Part shown: positions 26,999-35,869 of the stretch, piece by piece
How the letters are laid out: each line of letters opens with the position of its first letter
How positions within the stretch are numbered: the first letter of the stretch is position 1
DNA from: Porphyromonas cangingivalis
GTDB taxonomy: Bacteria > Bacteroidota > Bacteroidia > Bacteroidales > Porphyromonadaceae
Reading direction: 5' to 3'
Length of the DNA: 64,000 nt
Assembly (NCBI RefSeq): GCF_900638305.1
Contig: NZ_LR134506.1
Location: 1,860,001 to 1,924,000 of the forward strand
Made by a program: the position numbers and the translations under genes
Notes under the pieces: generated by a model
The model's database searches: none
Told to the model about the DNA's origin: nothing
What the model saw: only the letters and a program-made list of their open reading frames with translations

Positions 26999-27264
26999 GG
27001 TTATTGTGTTTTTAGGAGACCCTCCCGGGATCATCAGGAAGGGTCATGTGTCACCTTCTGTCGTTTTCATGCTTGACTGTAATGCAATGATACAAATTAT
27101 TTTACATAAAATCATGTTCCCGATGATTTATTTCAATGTCGTACCCCATCTTCCCATGTGAGGATGCCGATGAAGCCATCTTAGGCACAGGGTATCCCTC
27201 TCTTGTGTCTGTACCCTACTAAGCGACCCGACATTCATCACCTTTGTTTGCTCTTGGAGTGGAT
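26999..27264. other. Intergenic region left of CRISPR leader 1
   Basis: This carries the start region of the leftward protease gene and no recognisable gene of its own. The palindrome-rich leader begins at about 27265. Confidence 0.35.
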
Positions 27265-27665
27265 TTCATTTTCGAAAAAAATGACTGTGTTGAGATTCAC
27301 TTTTTGCTGTCTATCAGGATGTTATCGAAAATATAGTTTTGTGTCTATTTTCGAAAATCGCAGCAGTCGAACTGATAGAGGATCGATTTTCGAAGAAATG
27401 CGACTTTGTCGATTTGTAACCGCCTGATAATCAATAGTACATAATGAGCGTTTTTCGAAAATCGAAATAATTGATTTTTATTGTTTGGTTTTTCGAAAAA
27501 TCAAAATCTTTATATATCTTTGCCGTACAGCAATTTGAGGGCTGCTTTTGGCCTCAAAGTGTTCATGCAGATACATTCAAAGAGGGCGATTTTCGAAGAA
27601 ATAATCACTGCTGATTATCAACTAATTACAAAAGAGGTCTTCAGTAAGTTTCTGAAAATCAATCT
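27265..27665 (+). promoter_or_regulatory. CRISPR leader 1 with palindromic sites and promoter
   Basis: About 400 bp ahead of array 1. TTTTCGAAAA-type palindromes are centred at 27273.5, 27352.5, 27391.5, 27456.5, 27494.5 and 27594.5, with a weaker TATCGAAAA at 27326.5. The -7-like TATCTTTG is at 27515-27522, so the 27494.5 palindrome takes the place of the -33 box and transcription should start near 27528 and run into the array. The same arrangement, with steps of 79, 39, about 65, about 38 and 100 bp, occurs in leader 2. Confidence 0.7.
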
Positions 27666-28939
27666 CTATCTATACATATTCAGTCTTAAGACTATTAAGA
27701 CCTTCTTCCTCCGCCTGCGTGGATTTTAGATTGCTTCGCTATCTATACATATTCAGTCTTAAGACTATTAAGACCTTGGCTTGTGCCGTTGTTATGCGTA
27801 AGGCAACGGCCACTATCTATACATATTCAGTCATTAAGACTATTAAGACAAAACTCTAAACGTAATTACGGCAATCGTAATATAGTCCCTATCTATACAT
27901 ATTCAGTCATTAAGACTATTAAGACAAGTAACGGAATAATCCCCCAATCGGTCAACCTAATGACTATCTATACATATTCAGTCATTAAGACTATTAAGAC
28001 TCTTTCCCAAAAGAATTTGAAACAAGAGACTCTAGACTATCTATACATATTCAGTCATTAAGACTATTAAGACTCGTATATTATTAGTGCGGAGTAGTTG
28101 GTCACTATGGGCTATCTATACATGTTCAGTCATTAAGACTATTAAGACCGAAATGCTCCTTGCCCTATGATAATGCTTTCTGCTCTATCTATACATATTC
28201 AGTCATTAAGACTATTAAGACTCCGCTATGTTTACCATTTTCATCATCCCAGCATAGAACCTATCTATACATATTCAGTCATTAAGACTATTAAGACTCA
28301 TATTGTTGCATAAATTGTTTAATAGACTTAAACTCTATCTATACATATTCAGTCATTGAGACTATTAAGACTTTATAGGAGTTCTCTATTGATCTTGTCG
28401 ACTCGTTCTATCTATACATATTCAGTCTTAAGACTATTAAGACTCAGCTACGAGATACCACCCACCCTTTCGACCTTCCTATATATACATATTCAGTCAT
28501 TAAGACTATTAAGACTTGTTGATTGTAGACCATTTAGCCAATTCAGGAAACTATCTATACATATTCAGTCATTAAGACTATTAAGACGTGATCACAGTCC
28601 ATAGTCGCCTGTCGTATCGTGCTATCTACACATATTCAGTCATTAAGACTATTAAGACGCTTCCGAGGATAGGAAGTTCTCCTTTACTTCTTGCTATCTA
28701 CACATATTCAGTCATTAAGACTATTAAGACCCTGCCAGGGCTGTCGAGGTCATACCCAGCTCTTCTCTATCTATACATATTCAGTCATTAAGACTATTAA
28801 GACCGCAGTGCCCGACACGATATTGATGCTCAACTGTGCTATCTATACATATTCAGTCATTAAGACTATTAAGGCCGATAGCGGTATCTCCAAAATGTCT
28901 CAGCCCCGAACCCTATCTATACATATTCAGTCATTAAGA
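27666..28939 (+). CRISPR. CRISPR array 1: 17 full repeats plus one truncated, 17 spacers
   Basis: The 37-bp repeat is C, TATCTATACA, TATT, CAGTCAT, then TAAGACTATTAAGAC. Repeats start at 27666, 27739, 27813, 27889, 27964, 28037, 28112, 28185, 28261, 28335, 28408, 28479, 28551, 28622, 28694, 28767, 28839 and, truncated, 28913. Spacers are 34-39 bp. Repeats 1, 2 and 11 lack one base (36 bp; CAGTCTTAAGACT), repeats 14 and 15 share CTACAC for CTATAC, repeat 17 ends AAGGC and the last keeps only 27 nt. Loss of sequence at the right end and the leader at the left fix the direction as +. Open frames inside it are repeat artefacts. The last 8 nt, ATTAAGAC, would be the crRNA 5' tag. Confidence 0.97.
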
Positions 28940-29004
28940 TGGCTACGGCATAGCGATGAAGCTCGATTGATCAATATATACTTGAATAGATAGGGAGAGT
29001 CACT

Positions 29005-29071
29005 AAAAAAGTCGTTAAAGGCGATGAATCGTCTTTAACGACTTTCGTTATCAAGTCTAACGACTTTTTTT
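29005..29071 (+). repeat. Three-armed hairpin element A
   Basis: After AAAAAA, GTCGTTAAAG (29011-29020) pairs with CTTTAACGAC (29033-29042); the inner CGAT/ATCG extends the stem with a G-T pair. A linker TTTCGTTATCAAG leads to a third arm TAACGAC (29058-29064), a direct copy of arm two, then seven T. Arm one can pair with arm two or arm three. The same element lies after array 2 (41068) and a version with other arm sequences at 59515. It could end array 1 transcription. Confidence 0.7.
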
Positions 29072-29271
29072 GTCGCTTCCTATGATCTTTTTCTCGTCAA
29101 GAGGGTCTGGTCTCGATATGGCTGTCTATCAGGTGTTTCTCGATGAATTGCTGTTGCTCTCCGTTGATTGTGCATTTGCACTCTTCGGGAAAGGTTGATG
29201 AGTCCGGATTGTGTCATTTTGTCTTATTGCATTTATTCTTCCAAAGACTCTGAAATGTCATTAAATATTTT
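29072..29271. other. Intergenic region between array 1 and the cas operon
   Basis: With element A, the non-coding gap between the last repeat and the CorA-like gene is about 387 bp. After the ATGATCTTTT end of the element no gene is seen; the promoter element is listed separately. Confidence 0.4.
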
Positions 29272-29279
29272 TATCTTTG
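29272..29279 (+). promoter_or_regulatory. Predicted -7 element (TATCTTTG) of the CorA-cmr-cas operon
   Basis: TATCTTTG equals the element in both CRISPR leaders and in the promoter at 16213. It lies 48 bp before the ATG at 29327. No strong -33 TTG and no TTTTCGAAAA palindrome is nearby, so the operon and the arrays seem to be controlled differently. Confidence 0.55.
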
Positions 29280-29326
29280 TTTAACTCGCCTCGCCGGGTT
29301 TTATAGCCAAAGGCTCCTTGAAGAGG

Positions 29327-31009
29327 ATGTCACTCCAAAGGGTTTCGGCAGGAGGGGAAGAAGGTGTCGCTCTCAGATTTATACTTATGAATAACAACAA
29401 GCCGTACAGCAGACATATCTTCATCTTCCCATTTCAATGGGACTATATCGGCCGTCAGGTCTCCCAAAAGGGTGACTTGTCGTACAATGAACGTACGGAC
29501 ATCGATGCCTTTGACAGGATATTCAGACAGGAGACCAAGCTGGAAAGATCGTTTTTTGAGATCAGGGACTCTCACACGCGTTATAATGAGTTCACTTACT
29601 TTTATCCTTTTGTCCGTAACACGCTCTATGGGACGAGAGAAAATAAGTCGGTGTACTTCTACGAGTTGGAAGGCGAAGGGGGGACATACTCTATCGATAT
29701 CAAAGCCGACATCAACAGAACCTATCATCTGAAGCTGACGAAGATATCGGTACATATCTTTGATACGGGGGTGGGGCTTGTGGCTTTTTCCCTGCTCAAT
29801 GATCTCTATACGCAGGAGCACGACATATTGAGGATCAATGACTTTGGTCGACGACTATATCCGCAGTTTTTAGGCTCGGAAAAGAGACTGAACGCTAAAG
29901 ACGTCTTCCTTGCGAACTCTATCTCGGGACATATCGCTTCGCTGGACTTCTACGAAGACTTCAGTCGGTTTGAGGACGAAGTGGATCATCGCAGCCCTTT
30001 TTTGCCACCGGATCATATTCGGCAGGTCTTCGGCTACTCGAAGACCGATCGAGTGGGAGATGAGTGGCGGAAGTTTGTCTTCAGAGACCGGGATGAGCGA
30101 AGAGGGACGATCCGTATCTCGCCCATCATGGACGACAGGATGTACTTCTTGAGCTATTATAGAAACGACAGCCTGGCGGATAGGGTAGGGATGAAGCAAG
30201 GTATGATCTGCAGAGCAATAAGGAATGTCCTCGATAGAGGGGCTATCGACACCGGTTACTTGTATGAGGTCGGAGAAGAGAGCAACTTCTGGTACAGATA
30301 TATGTATGGTGATGGGAATAGCAAGGGGATAGCAAACTCCGACTTCCAAATCTCAGAAATCAGGAAAGCCACTTATTCGAGGTGGGTCGAGTACGGGACA
30401 CTGATCGGAATCACGAGAGACTCTGCGACCTATCTGTCAACTACGCGTTTTGGTGTGCTGGGGGCTCAATTCTTGAGTATGTACTATCAGATGGCCATCC
30501 TCAGTATCGTGCAACGTGCCGGGATCTTGAGGTTCAGTGGAGAGATAGCCAACCTTACCCAAAATGCGTTGGGGAAAAAGAAGAGGACAAGTAAGAACAT
30601 CAAAGAATTGTATGAGAGCTACATAAAGTTCCTCAACCAAGTCGTCTTCCGTGAAGTGACATCTCAGATACAAGGCATCGAGATGTATGACCTCTTCCAA
30701 AAGGCTATGAATATCGAGAGGGATGCCAAAGCCCTCGATGCAGAGATGAGCGAACTGTTCAACTATCTCGAAATAGAGGAGCAGTCAAATCTGAATAAGA
30801 CAGCAAATCTCTACTTGCCCTTAGCTCTATTGACAGGAGTATTGGGTATCAACACCTTGGCGGATGGATGGTTTGGGTCATTGCTTGGATGGCTTGGGAG
30901 CGACAAGGGCTGGCACAGCTGGAATATCGGAGACTTCATAACGACAATCGTCATCGCCGTATGCCTCTACTTCCCCATCAGATACCATATTAAAACAAAA
31001 AACAAATAA
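29327..31009 (+). CDS. CorA-like membrane protein associated with type III-B CRISPR
   Basis: The product (560 residues from the ATG at 29327; a TTG lies three codons earlier and another ATG at 29387) has a large soluble N-terminal region of about 480 residues rich in aromatic and charged residues, a helical stretch (EIEEQSNLNKTANL) and two C-terminal membrane helices (LYLPLALLTGVLGIN at about 494-508 and FITTIVIAVCLYFPIRYHI), ending in a basic tail. This is the CorA topology, with G-I-N where magnesium CorA channels have G-M-N. CorA proteins next to HD-less Cas10 are known in Bacteroidota as effectors opened by SAM-AMP; that role is inferred here from position and topology. First gene of the cas operon. 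Confidence 0.75.
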   Translation: MSLQRVSAGGEEGVALRFILMNNNKPYSRHIFIFPFQWDYIGRQVSQKGDLSYNERTDIDAFDRIFRQETKLERSFFEIRDSHTRYNEFTYFYPFVRNTLYGTRENKSVYFYELEGEGGTYSIDIKADINRTYHLKLTKISVHIFDTGVGLVAFSLLNDLYTQEHDILRINDFGRRLYPQFLGSEKRLNAKDVFLANSISGHIASLDFYEDFSRFEDEVDHRSPFLPPDHIRQVFGYSKTDRVGDEWRKFVFRDRDERRGTIRISPIMDDRMYFLSYYRNDSLADRVGMKQGMICRAIRNVLDRGAIDTGYLYEVGEESNFWYRYMYGDGNSKGIANSDFQISEIRKATYSRWVEYGTLIGITRDSATYLSTTRFGVLGAQFLSMYYQMAILSIVQRAGILRFSGEIANLTQNALGKKKRTSKNIKELYESYIKFLNQVVFREVTSQIQGIEMYDLFQKAMNIERDAKALDAEMSELFNYLEIEEQSNLNKTANLYLPLALLTGVLGINTLADGWFGSLLGWLGSDKGWHSWNIGDFITTIVIAVCLYFPIRYHIKTKNK

Positions 31010-31018
31010 CGTAAATCT

Positions 31019-31210
31019 ATGTATGAAAAGATCAACTTATTTCAACTGATATTTTGGCCGATCCTTACGGTCTGTCTGACCGTGATGCTTGTCGTCCTGA
31101 TTGACAGATGTTTTAAGTATCATCTCAGGAAAATAGAGCTAGACGCTCAAAAAGAAATCGAAGAGATGCGATATAACAGAGGTCAACAGAAGGAGTCTCT
31201 TCGCAAATAA
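31019..31210 (+). CDS. Small single-TM protein between the CorA-like gene and cmr1
   Basis: The 63-residue protein has one strong membrane helix (LIFWPILTVCLTVMLVVLID, about 10-29) followed by a basic and then charged amphipathic tail (YHLRKIELDAQKEIEEMRYN). It starts 9 bp after the CorA-like stop codon and is followed 64 bp later by cmr1, so it is part of the operon. I do not recognise a family. It might form part of the CorA complex, regulate it, or be an independent small membrane protein. Overlapping frames on the other strand do not look better. Confidence 0.6.
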   Translation: MYEKINLFQLIFWPILTVCLTVMLVVLIDRCFKYHLRKIELDAQKEIEEMRYNRGQQKESLRK

Positions 31211-31274
31211 GGAATGAAGAGCCATCCCCGGTGACATCATGGTGTAAGTCCTTAAATCAAGAAAACAAGACTTT

Positions 31275-32555
31275 ATGCATAAGTTAGAATTCGAACTCAA
31301 ACAACACACCCCCATCATCCACTTCCAAGCAAGGGACATCGGGGCAACCCTGCGTGCTTCGGAAGTCAAGCCAAAGCTGGATCGCTTTATCCTGACAGAG
31401 ATCGGAAAGAAACATGCTCAAGATCCAACCTTGTCAAAAACGGATCCCTACGAAAGAGGGATAGAATACTTCAAAAAAGAGGATGACAAGGCTCGCAAAC
31501 GCCACGAGAAAACAAATGAAAGATTGGAGCTATACCTTATCCCGAGGCAAGAAGGAGCATTGAACTATAAGTTGTCTTTCAGGTTGGAGAAAAACGATCA
31601 ACCGGAATACAGTCTTTGTCTTGTGCAAAATCCCCAAAAAGAAAATCTGAAAAAACTTAAGTCGATTGCGAAGAGAAACTTATCTATTGATTTGAAGGTG
31701 TTTTATCAGACAGCTTATTTTGCAAATGAAGACAAGGTAAAGTTAACAGAGGGGCAGGAGCCTGACTGGTCTAAAATACGGCTAGGTCTCTTTGATAAGG
31801 GAAAAATCATTGGGAAAACACTATGCAATCACGAGGGTTTGCTGGATCAACTATCGGAGCATATAGAGGCCTTCTTTTTGCTACATAACTTTGGGAGTCG
31901 TCAGACAAAAGGATTTGGGAGTTATACTGTCAAGAAAATCTTGATTTCGGATCAAAGTTGTAAGCTTAAAAATGTGAGTCTGAAATACAATACACTCAAA
32001 GGATTAAAAACATTCTTCAAAGGAAAGGCTTTCTTAATAAAGCCTGAAAATAATAGCCCTGTATCCAGCTTATCTCTATTAAAAACGATCTCATCTATAC
32101 ACAATAAATTGAGAAATAATTTCTTGAAGAAAAGATTTGAGAATAACAAGCGTAAGATAGAAAAAGATTTTGTGAAACAAGTTGCGGAAGGGGTACATTT
32201 GACTGAAGAAGAAAGAGGACATTACCGTTTCGTGCGAGCCTTATTAGGTTTGCCACGACAATTTGAGTTTCCGGATAATGAGCCCCCTAAATCAAAAAGA
32301 GTGGTTGTCCAGCATATAGAATCCGATCCGGACAAAGTCACCATTGATCGTTTTGCTTCTCCATTATTATATAAACCTATTGATGAGAGAATTTTCGTTA
32401 TCATGTATGATATCCCCAAAGAACTATTGGGAGCAAAGTTTTCTTTCAAGACATTAGAGGAAAACGATCAAGATGGGCAAATACTTTCAATTCCCAATAA
32501 GATTTCCCTGAAAGGGCTACTGTCTAACAACCAAGGCTACTTTGAAATTCTATGA
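31275..32555 (+). CDS. cmr1: Type III-B RAMP protein Cmr1
   Basis: This 426-residue RAMP protein begins LEFELKQHTPIIHFQARDIGATLRASEVKPKLDRFI, typical of Cmr1 in Bacteroidota, and has the glycine-rich loop FGSRQTKGFGSY near residue 215. Cmr1 caps the complex at the crRNA 3' side and helps capture the target RNA. The second half is Lys-rich and ends with a further RAMP-like part. The stop codon overlaps the cas10 start (ATGA), showing translational coupling. Confidence 0.85.
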   Translation: MHKLEFELKQHTPIIHFQARDIGATLRASEVKPKLDRFILTEIGKKHAQDPTLSKTDPYERGIEYFKKEDDKARKRHEKTNERLELYLIPRQEGALNYKLSFRLEKNDQPEYSLCLVQNPQKENLKKLKSIAKRNLSIDLKVFYQTAYFANEDKVKLTEGQEPDWSKIRLGLFDKGKIIGKTLCNHEGLLDQLSEHIEAFFLLHNFGSRQTKGFGSYTVKKILISDQSCKLKNVSLKYNTLKGLKTFFKGKAFLIKPENNSPVSSLSLLKTISSIHNKLRNNFLKKRFENNKRKIEKDFVKQVAEGVHLTEEERGHYRFVRALLGLPRQFEFPDNEPPKSKRVVVQHIESDPDKVTIDRFASPLLYKPIDERIFVIMYDIPKELLGAKFSFKTLEENDQDGQILSIPNKISLKGLLSNNQGYFEIL

Positions 32556-34039
32556 TCTACACAGCAGTGACAATCGGACCGATATTTAAGACTATCGGGA
32601 AGGCTCGTAGTGTGAAAGCTTTTTGGACTGCGAGCTATATGTTTTCGTGGATAATGAAAAGGCTTATAGAGGAGTTGGGGGGATGCTCGATCCTATCTCC
32701 TCATTTACCCGAGGAAGAACCGTCTTTCGACACAATAAAGACCAAGGTCGGATTATTTCCCGATAGGCTTTTTATTGAAGGCGATGCAAAGGCTCACGTC
32801 AAAAGAGCCAAAGAAAAGATCATAAAAGAGCTGACCGAGAAAGGAATAGGTGACATTCCAGAGTACTTAGATAGCTATATCTCCATCTCCACAATCTTGG
32901 TGGATGTGCCTGATGCAGAGGAAGGCCCCTTGAAAATCCTTAACGAATACTTGGACACCCAAGAACTGTTCTGCAAAAGTTCGCCTCAGGGCAAGGACTA
33001 TATGGAGGAGTTTATGGAGAACGCCAAAAATGGATTTCTTCAGGGGTTTAAAGGTGAAAGCGAAAGGCCTTTTGAGAGTACTTCAGAGATAGCGGTGTCG
33101 GGGTGGCTTAGCCCTGATATGATTAAAGAAAATCTCAGCGATAAAAGTGAGATCGACTACACGAAGCTGACGAAGAAAGACGGTTATCGCAACTGTTACA
33201 AGTACCTGGCCATCATAGAAGCCGATGGAGATAACTTCGGGAAGTATATAAGGAAACTTTCGAGTTCCGATGATATGAGAAATTTTGCCAAGTCGTTTTT
33301 CAACTTTTCGGTCGATGTGGTCAATAAGTTGCGAAACGAGACAAAGGCTGTGCCTGTGTATATCGGTGGCGATGACTTGAAGCTCTTTGCCCCGATACTT
33401 GGAGGTGATGTCGAGAAAGACATCTTCAGGATTATCGAGATTATCGATGAGTGCTTCCAAAAATTTCGAACGAACCTTAATGCCGATAATCAGTTGTCGA
33501 TGTCTTATGGCGTCAGTATCTTCTATCACAAAAGCCCAATGTCCGAAGCCATGGATGTCGCCATAGGCACATTGGACAAAGTAAAAAAGACTGAAACAAA
33601 AGATGCCGTGGCAATATCCATCCGAAAGCACAGCGGGAAGAAGATCGAATTTCAACTCCCTCGTAAGCATTCCGATGCTACGTCTGATATCCGGAATACT
33701 ACTTTGTATGCAAAGTCTGTGGAGCTCATCCGAGCATTCAAGAGTGATGTCTCCATGATCAACAGCCTCATTTACTGGATCGAGGAGATGTACGAAGCCA
33801 TCTTCACGGACAGTGTGACCGGCAACAAAAATCGTATAAAGGCAGTTTTTGCCAACTTCTTCGATGAGGATGTCCATAAGAACCATCGTGGTGAAGGAGG
33901 CTTTTTCGAACGACTTGAAGAGTTTATCTATCGGATGCATAAGGACGAAGATGCACCTCAAACTCAGGAGGGGAAAAAGGCTCTTCTGCATGGGATCTTG
34001 CGTTATTGCCAGTTTGTAACCGCTAAAGACGAGAAATGA
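32552..34039 (+). CDS. cas10: Cas10/Cmr2 with cyclase-type palm, no HD nuclease domain
   Basis: The 495-residue protein starts directly with the palm region (TAVTIGPIFKTIGKARSVKAFWTASYMFSWIM) and so lacks the roughly 200-residue HD DNase domain of larger Cmr2 proteins. The palm metal-binding sites are present: IEADGDNFG (Asp225, Asp227) and YIGGDDLKLFAP (Gly272-Asp275). It should therefore make a nucleotide messenger on target RNA binding but not cut DNA. In Bacteroides fragilis an HD-less Cas10 next to CorA joins ATP and SAM to SAM-AMP; the same product is plausible here but cannot be read from sequence alone. Located between cmr1 (overlap) and cmr3 (1 bp gap). Confidence 0.92.
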   Translation: MIYTAVTIGPIFKTIGKARSVKAFWTASYMFSWIMKRLIEELGGCSILSPHLPEEEPSFDTIKTKVGLFPDRLFIEGDAKAHVKRAKEKIIKELTEKGIGDIPEYLDSYISISTILVDVPDAEEGPLKILNEYLDTQELFCKSSPQGKDYMEEFMENAKNGFLQGFKGESERPFESTSEIAVSGWLSPDMIKENLSDKSEIDYTKLTKKDGYRNCYKYLAIIEADGDNFGKYIRKLSSSDDMRNFAKSFFNFSVDVVNKLRNETKAVPVYIGGDDLKLFAPILGGDVEKDIFRIIEIIDECFQKFRTNLNADNQLSMSYGVSIFYHKSPMSEAMDVAIGTLDKVKKTETKDAVAISIRKHSGKKIEFQLPRKHSDATSDIRNTTLYAKSVELIRAFKSDVSMINSLIYWIEEMYEAIFTDSVTGNKNRIKAVFANFFDEDVHKNHRGEGGFFERLEEFIYRMHKDEDAPQTQEGKKALLHGILRYCQFVTAKDEK

Positions 34040-34040
34040 T

Positions 34041-35189
34041 ATGACGACCTATCTCATAAAGCTAACCCCATTGGATAAGTTCTTCTTCGGGCAGAAGAAT
34101 ACCTTTGGCGACGATAATGTCAACTATTTCGTCCACTCTTCGCACTTCCCTCAGCAGACGACCCTGTTGGGATTGCTGAGATACCGGTTGTTGCAAGTGG
34201 CAGGTGATGATGTCTTCAAGAACAACCAGATCGCTTGTCCTGTTCTTGCAGAGAATGAGATCGGAAAGCAGAGCTTTTTGCCCTTTGAGTCGGAAGAACA
34301 GTCGTTCGGTAAGATCGAGTCGCTTTCTCCTGTCTTCATCATGGATAAGACGTTCGGTAAGCTTTTTGTCCCCGTCGGGAAGCGATACCAGAAAAAGGAT
34401 GGCAAATCGATCGAGCTGCTTTCGCTCTCTCACAAAGAGGGATGCCCTCCATTGCTTGAGGGATATTCATCAAAGGAGGCACTTGAGTCTTGTTGGATTT
34501 CGTCAGACGGGCAAACATTGTTTTCTGAAGAGGACTTCTTTGTCGCAGACGAACGCATCGGTATTCGTAAGGATTACAAGGGTGGAACTCAAGATGATGC
34601 CTTTTTCCGTCAGACATTCTATAAGTTCAGCAAAGACAATGCCCGCAACTTTTGCTTTGCAACCCTTTTGAAAACCAACGATAAGATCAACATCCCCATG
34701 AATGAGAAGAGTATCGTCTATCTCGGTGGTGAGCGACAACCTTTCGTGATGGAAGTCGCGGAGGAGACGCTCGACTTCTCGGTGAAACCCTCCGACCTCA
34801 CTCAAGACAAGCAGCACTATACCGTGGTCTTGCTGTCCGACGCTTTGATCTCCTCTGATCAGGTCTCTGAAGCCACCTTCGGCATCACCACGGTGAAAGA
34901 CTTTGCCTGCCTACTCACCGGCATAGGAACGAAAAAGTACTACAATGTGGGTAAAGAGCGTCACTCGAAGCCTATTCAAACCTCAGAGGGTAGCGACGAA
35001 AGTAACAGAGGTGAACCCCATGTCGTTCTCAGCTTTCAACAAGAACTTTACGCTGCCGGTTCGGTCTTCTATTTCAAAGACCATGAAAAGGCGAAAGCAT
35101 TCTGCCAAGCTCTAAAGGACAAGAAAAACTTCCATAAAATCGGCTATAACCATGCCATGATCATAAAACCATCAGAAACTGAAAAATAA
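34041..35189 (+). CDS. cmr3: Type III-B RAMP protein Cmr3
   Basis: This 382-residue protein opens YLIKLTPLDKFFFGQKNTFGDD and continues HFPQQTTLLGLLRYRLLQ, matching the Cmr3 start in which the first strand and the P-Q-T-T-L-L-G segment form the RAMP core. Cmr3 binds the 8-nt crRNA 5' tag and contacts Cas10. It starts one base after the cas10 stop and ends 11 bp before cmr4. Confidence 0.9.
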   Translation: MTTYLIKLTPLDKFFFGQKNTFGDDNVNYFVHSSHFPQQTTLLGLLRYRLLQVAGDDVFKNNQIACPVLAENEIGKQSFLPFESEEQSFGKIESLSPVFIMDKTFGKLFVPVGKRYQKKDGKSIELLSLSHKEGCPPLLEGYSSKEALESCWISSDGQTLFSEEDFFVADERIGIRKDYKGGTQDDAFFRQTFYKFSKDNARNFCFATLLKTNDKINIPMNEKSIVYLGGERQPFVMEVAEETLDFSVKPSDLTQDKQHYTVVLLSDALISSDQVSEATFGITTVKDFACLLTGIGTKKYYNVGKERHSKPIQTSEGSDESNRGEPHVVLSFQQELYAAGSVFYFKDHEKAKAFCQALKDKKNFHKIGYNHAMIIKPSETEK

Positions 35190-35200
35190 TATCATCATAT

Positions 35201-35869
35201 ATGAAAACAGCGATTTACACCATCCGATGCCTCACCAATATGCACGTCGGCAAGGGAGATGCCACTTATGAAGTCGTCGATAATTGTGTGCAGCGAGATG
35301 TGACGACAGGATTTCCTTGTATTTATTCGTCAAGCCTTAAGGGGGCGTTGAGGCAGTACTTCAAGAGCAAGAAATTTGATTCCATAGATCATGTCTTTGG
35401 GAGTGATGCAAACAATCCGAGTCAGACCAACAGTGTGGGACACTTTACTTTCTTTCAAGCGAACTTGTTCGCTTACCCGATCCGCACTTCTGATGAGGGG
35501 AAGAAGCCATATACCCTCAGGACAAGCAACGCACTGACAAGCACCATCGAAAATTTAGCTAAGGAGCTTGATCTCAACTTCGTTCCCGAAGAGATTGAGT
35601 TTTGTGATGATAATTCGATCCGTGCTGAGCTTGAGCAACTTCCCGTGATTGCTCGTAACCAGCTGGACAACGGAGAGAGCAAAAATCTATGGTACGAGGA
35701 AGTCATCCCCTCTGAGACACGATTTGTCTTCTTTGTATCCTACGACGATGAAGAGATTTTTAAGGGGTTCGACACGATACTTCAAGAGGGTATTGTACAG
35801 ATAGGAGCAAACGGCTCTATCGGTTACGGCTTTTGTAAGATTGAAAACAGCACGAAAACTCAAAAGTAG
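35201..35869 (+). CDS. cmr4: Type III-B backbone RAMP protein Cmr4 (Cas7)
   Basis: At 222 residues this is a short Cmr4. The Cas7 hallmarks are present: RCLTNMHVGKGDATYEVVDN at the start, Asp27 in VVDNCVQRD (equivalent to the target-RNA cleaving Asp of characterised Cmr4), IYSSSLKGALRQYF, and the C-terminal GANGSIGYGFCKI. It forms the helical backbone along the crRNA and should cut target RNA every 6 nt. The stop codon directly precedes cmr5. Confidence 0.9.
   Translation: MKTAIYTIRCLTNMHVGKGDATYEVVDNCVQRDVTTGFPCIYSSSLKGALRQYFKSKKFDSIDHVFGSDANNPSQTNSVGHFTFFQANLFAYPIRTSDEGKKPYTLRTSNALTSTIENLAKELDLNFVPEEIEFCDDNSIRAELEQLPVIARNQLDNGESKNLWYEEVIPSETRFVFFVSYDDEEIFKGFDTILQEGIVQIGANGSIGYGFCKIENSTKTQK

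Noticed and set aside
27783-28993. Several open frames rich in IYTYSVIKTIKT or LSIHIQSLRLLR
   Set aside because: These are translations of the CRISPR repeats in different frames, not proteins.
32552-33200. HD nuclease domain in Cas10
   Set aside because: The protein starts directly with the palm-type TAVTIGPIF segment and no His-Asp pair in a helical setting was found.
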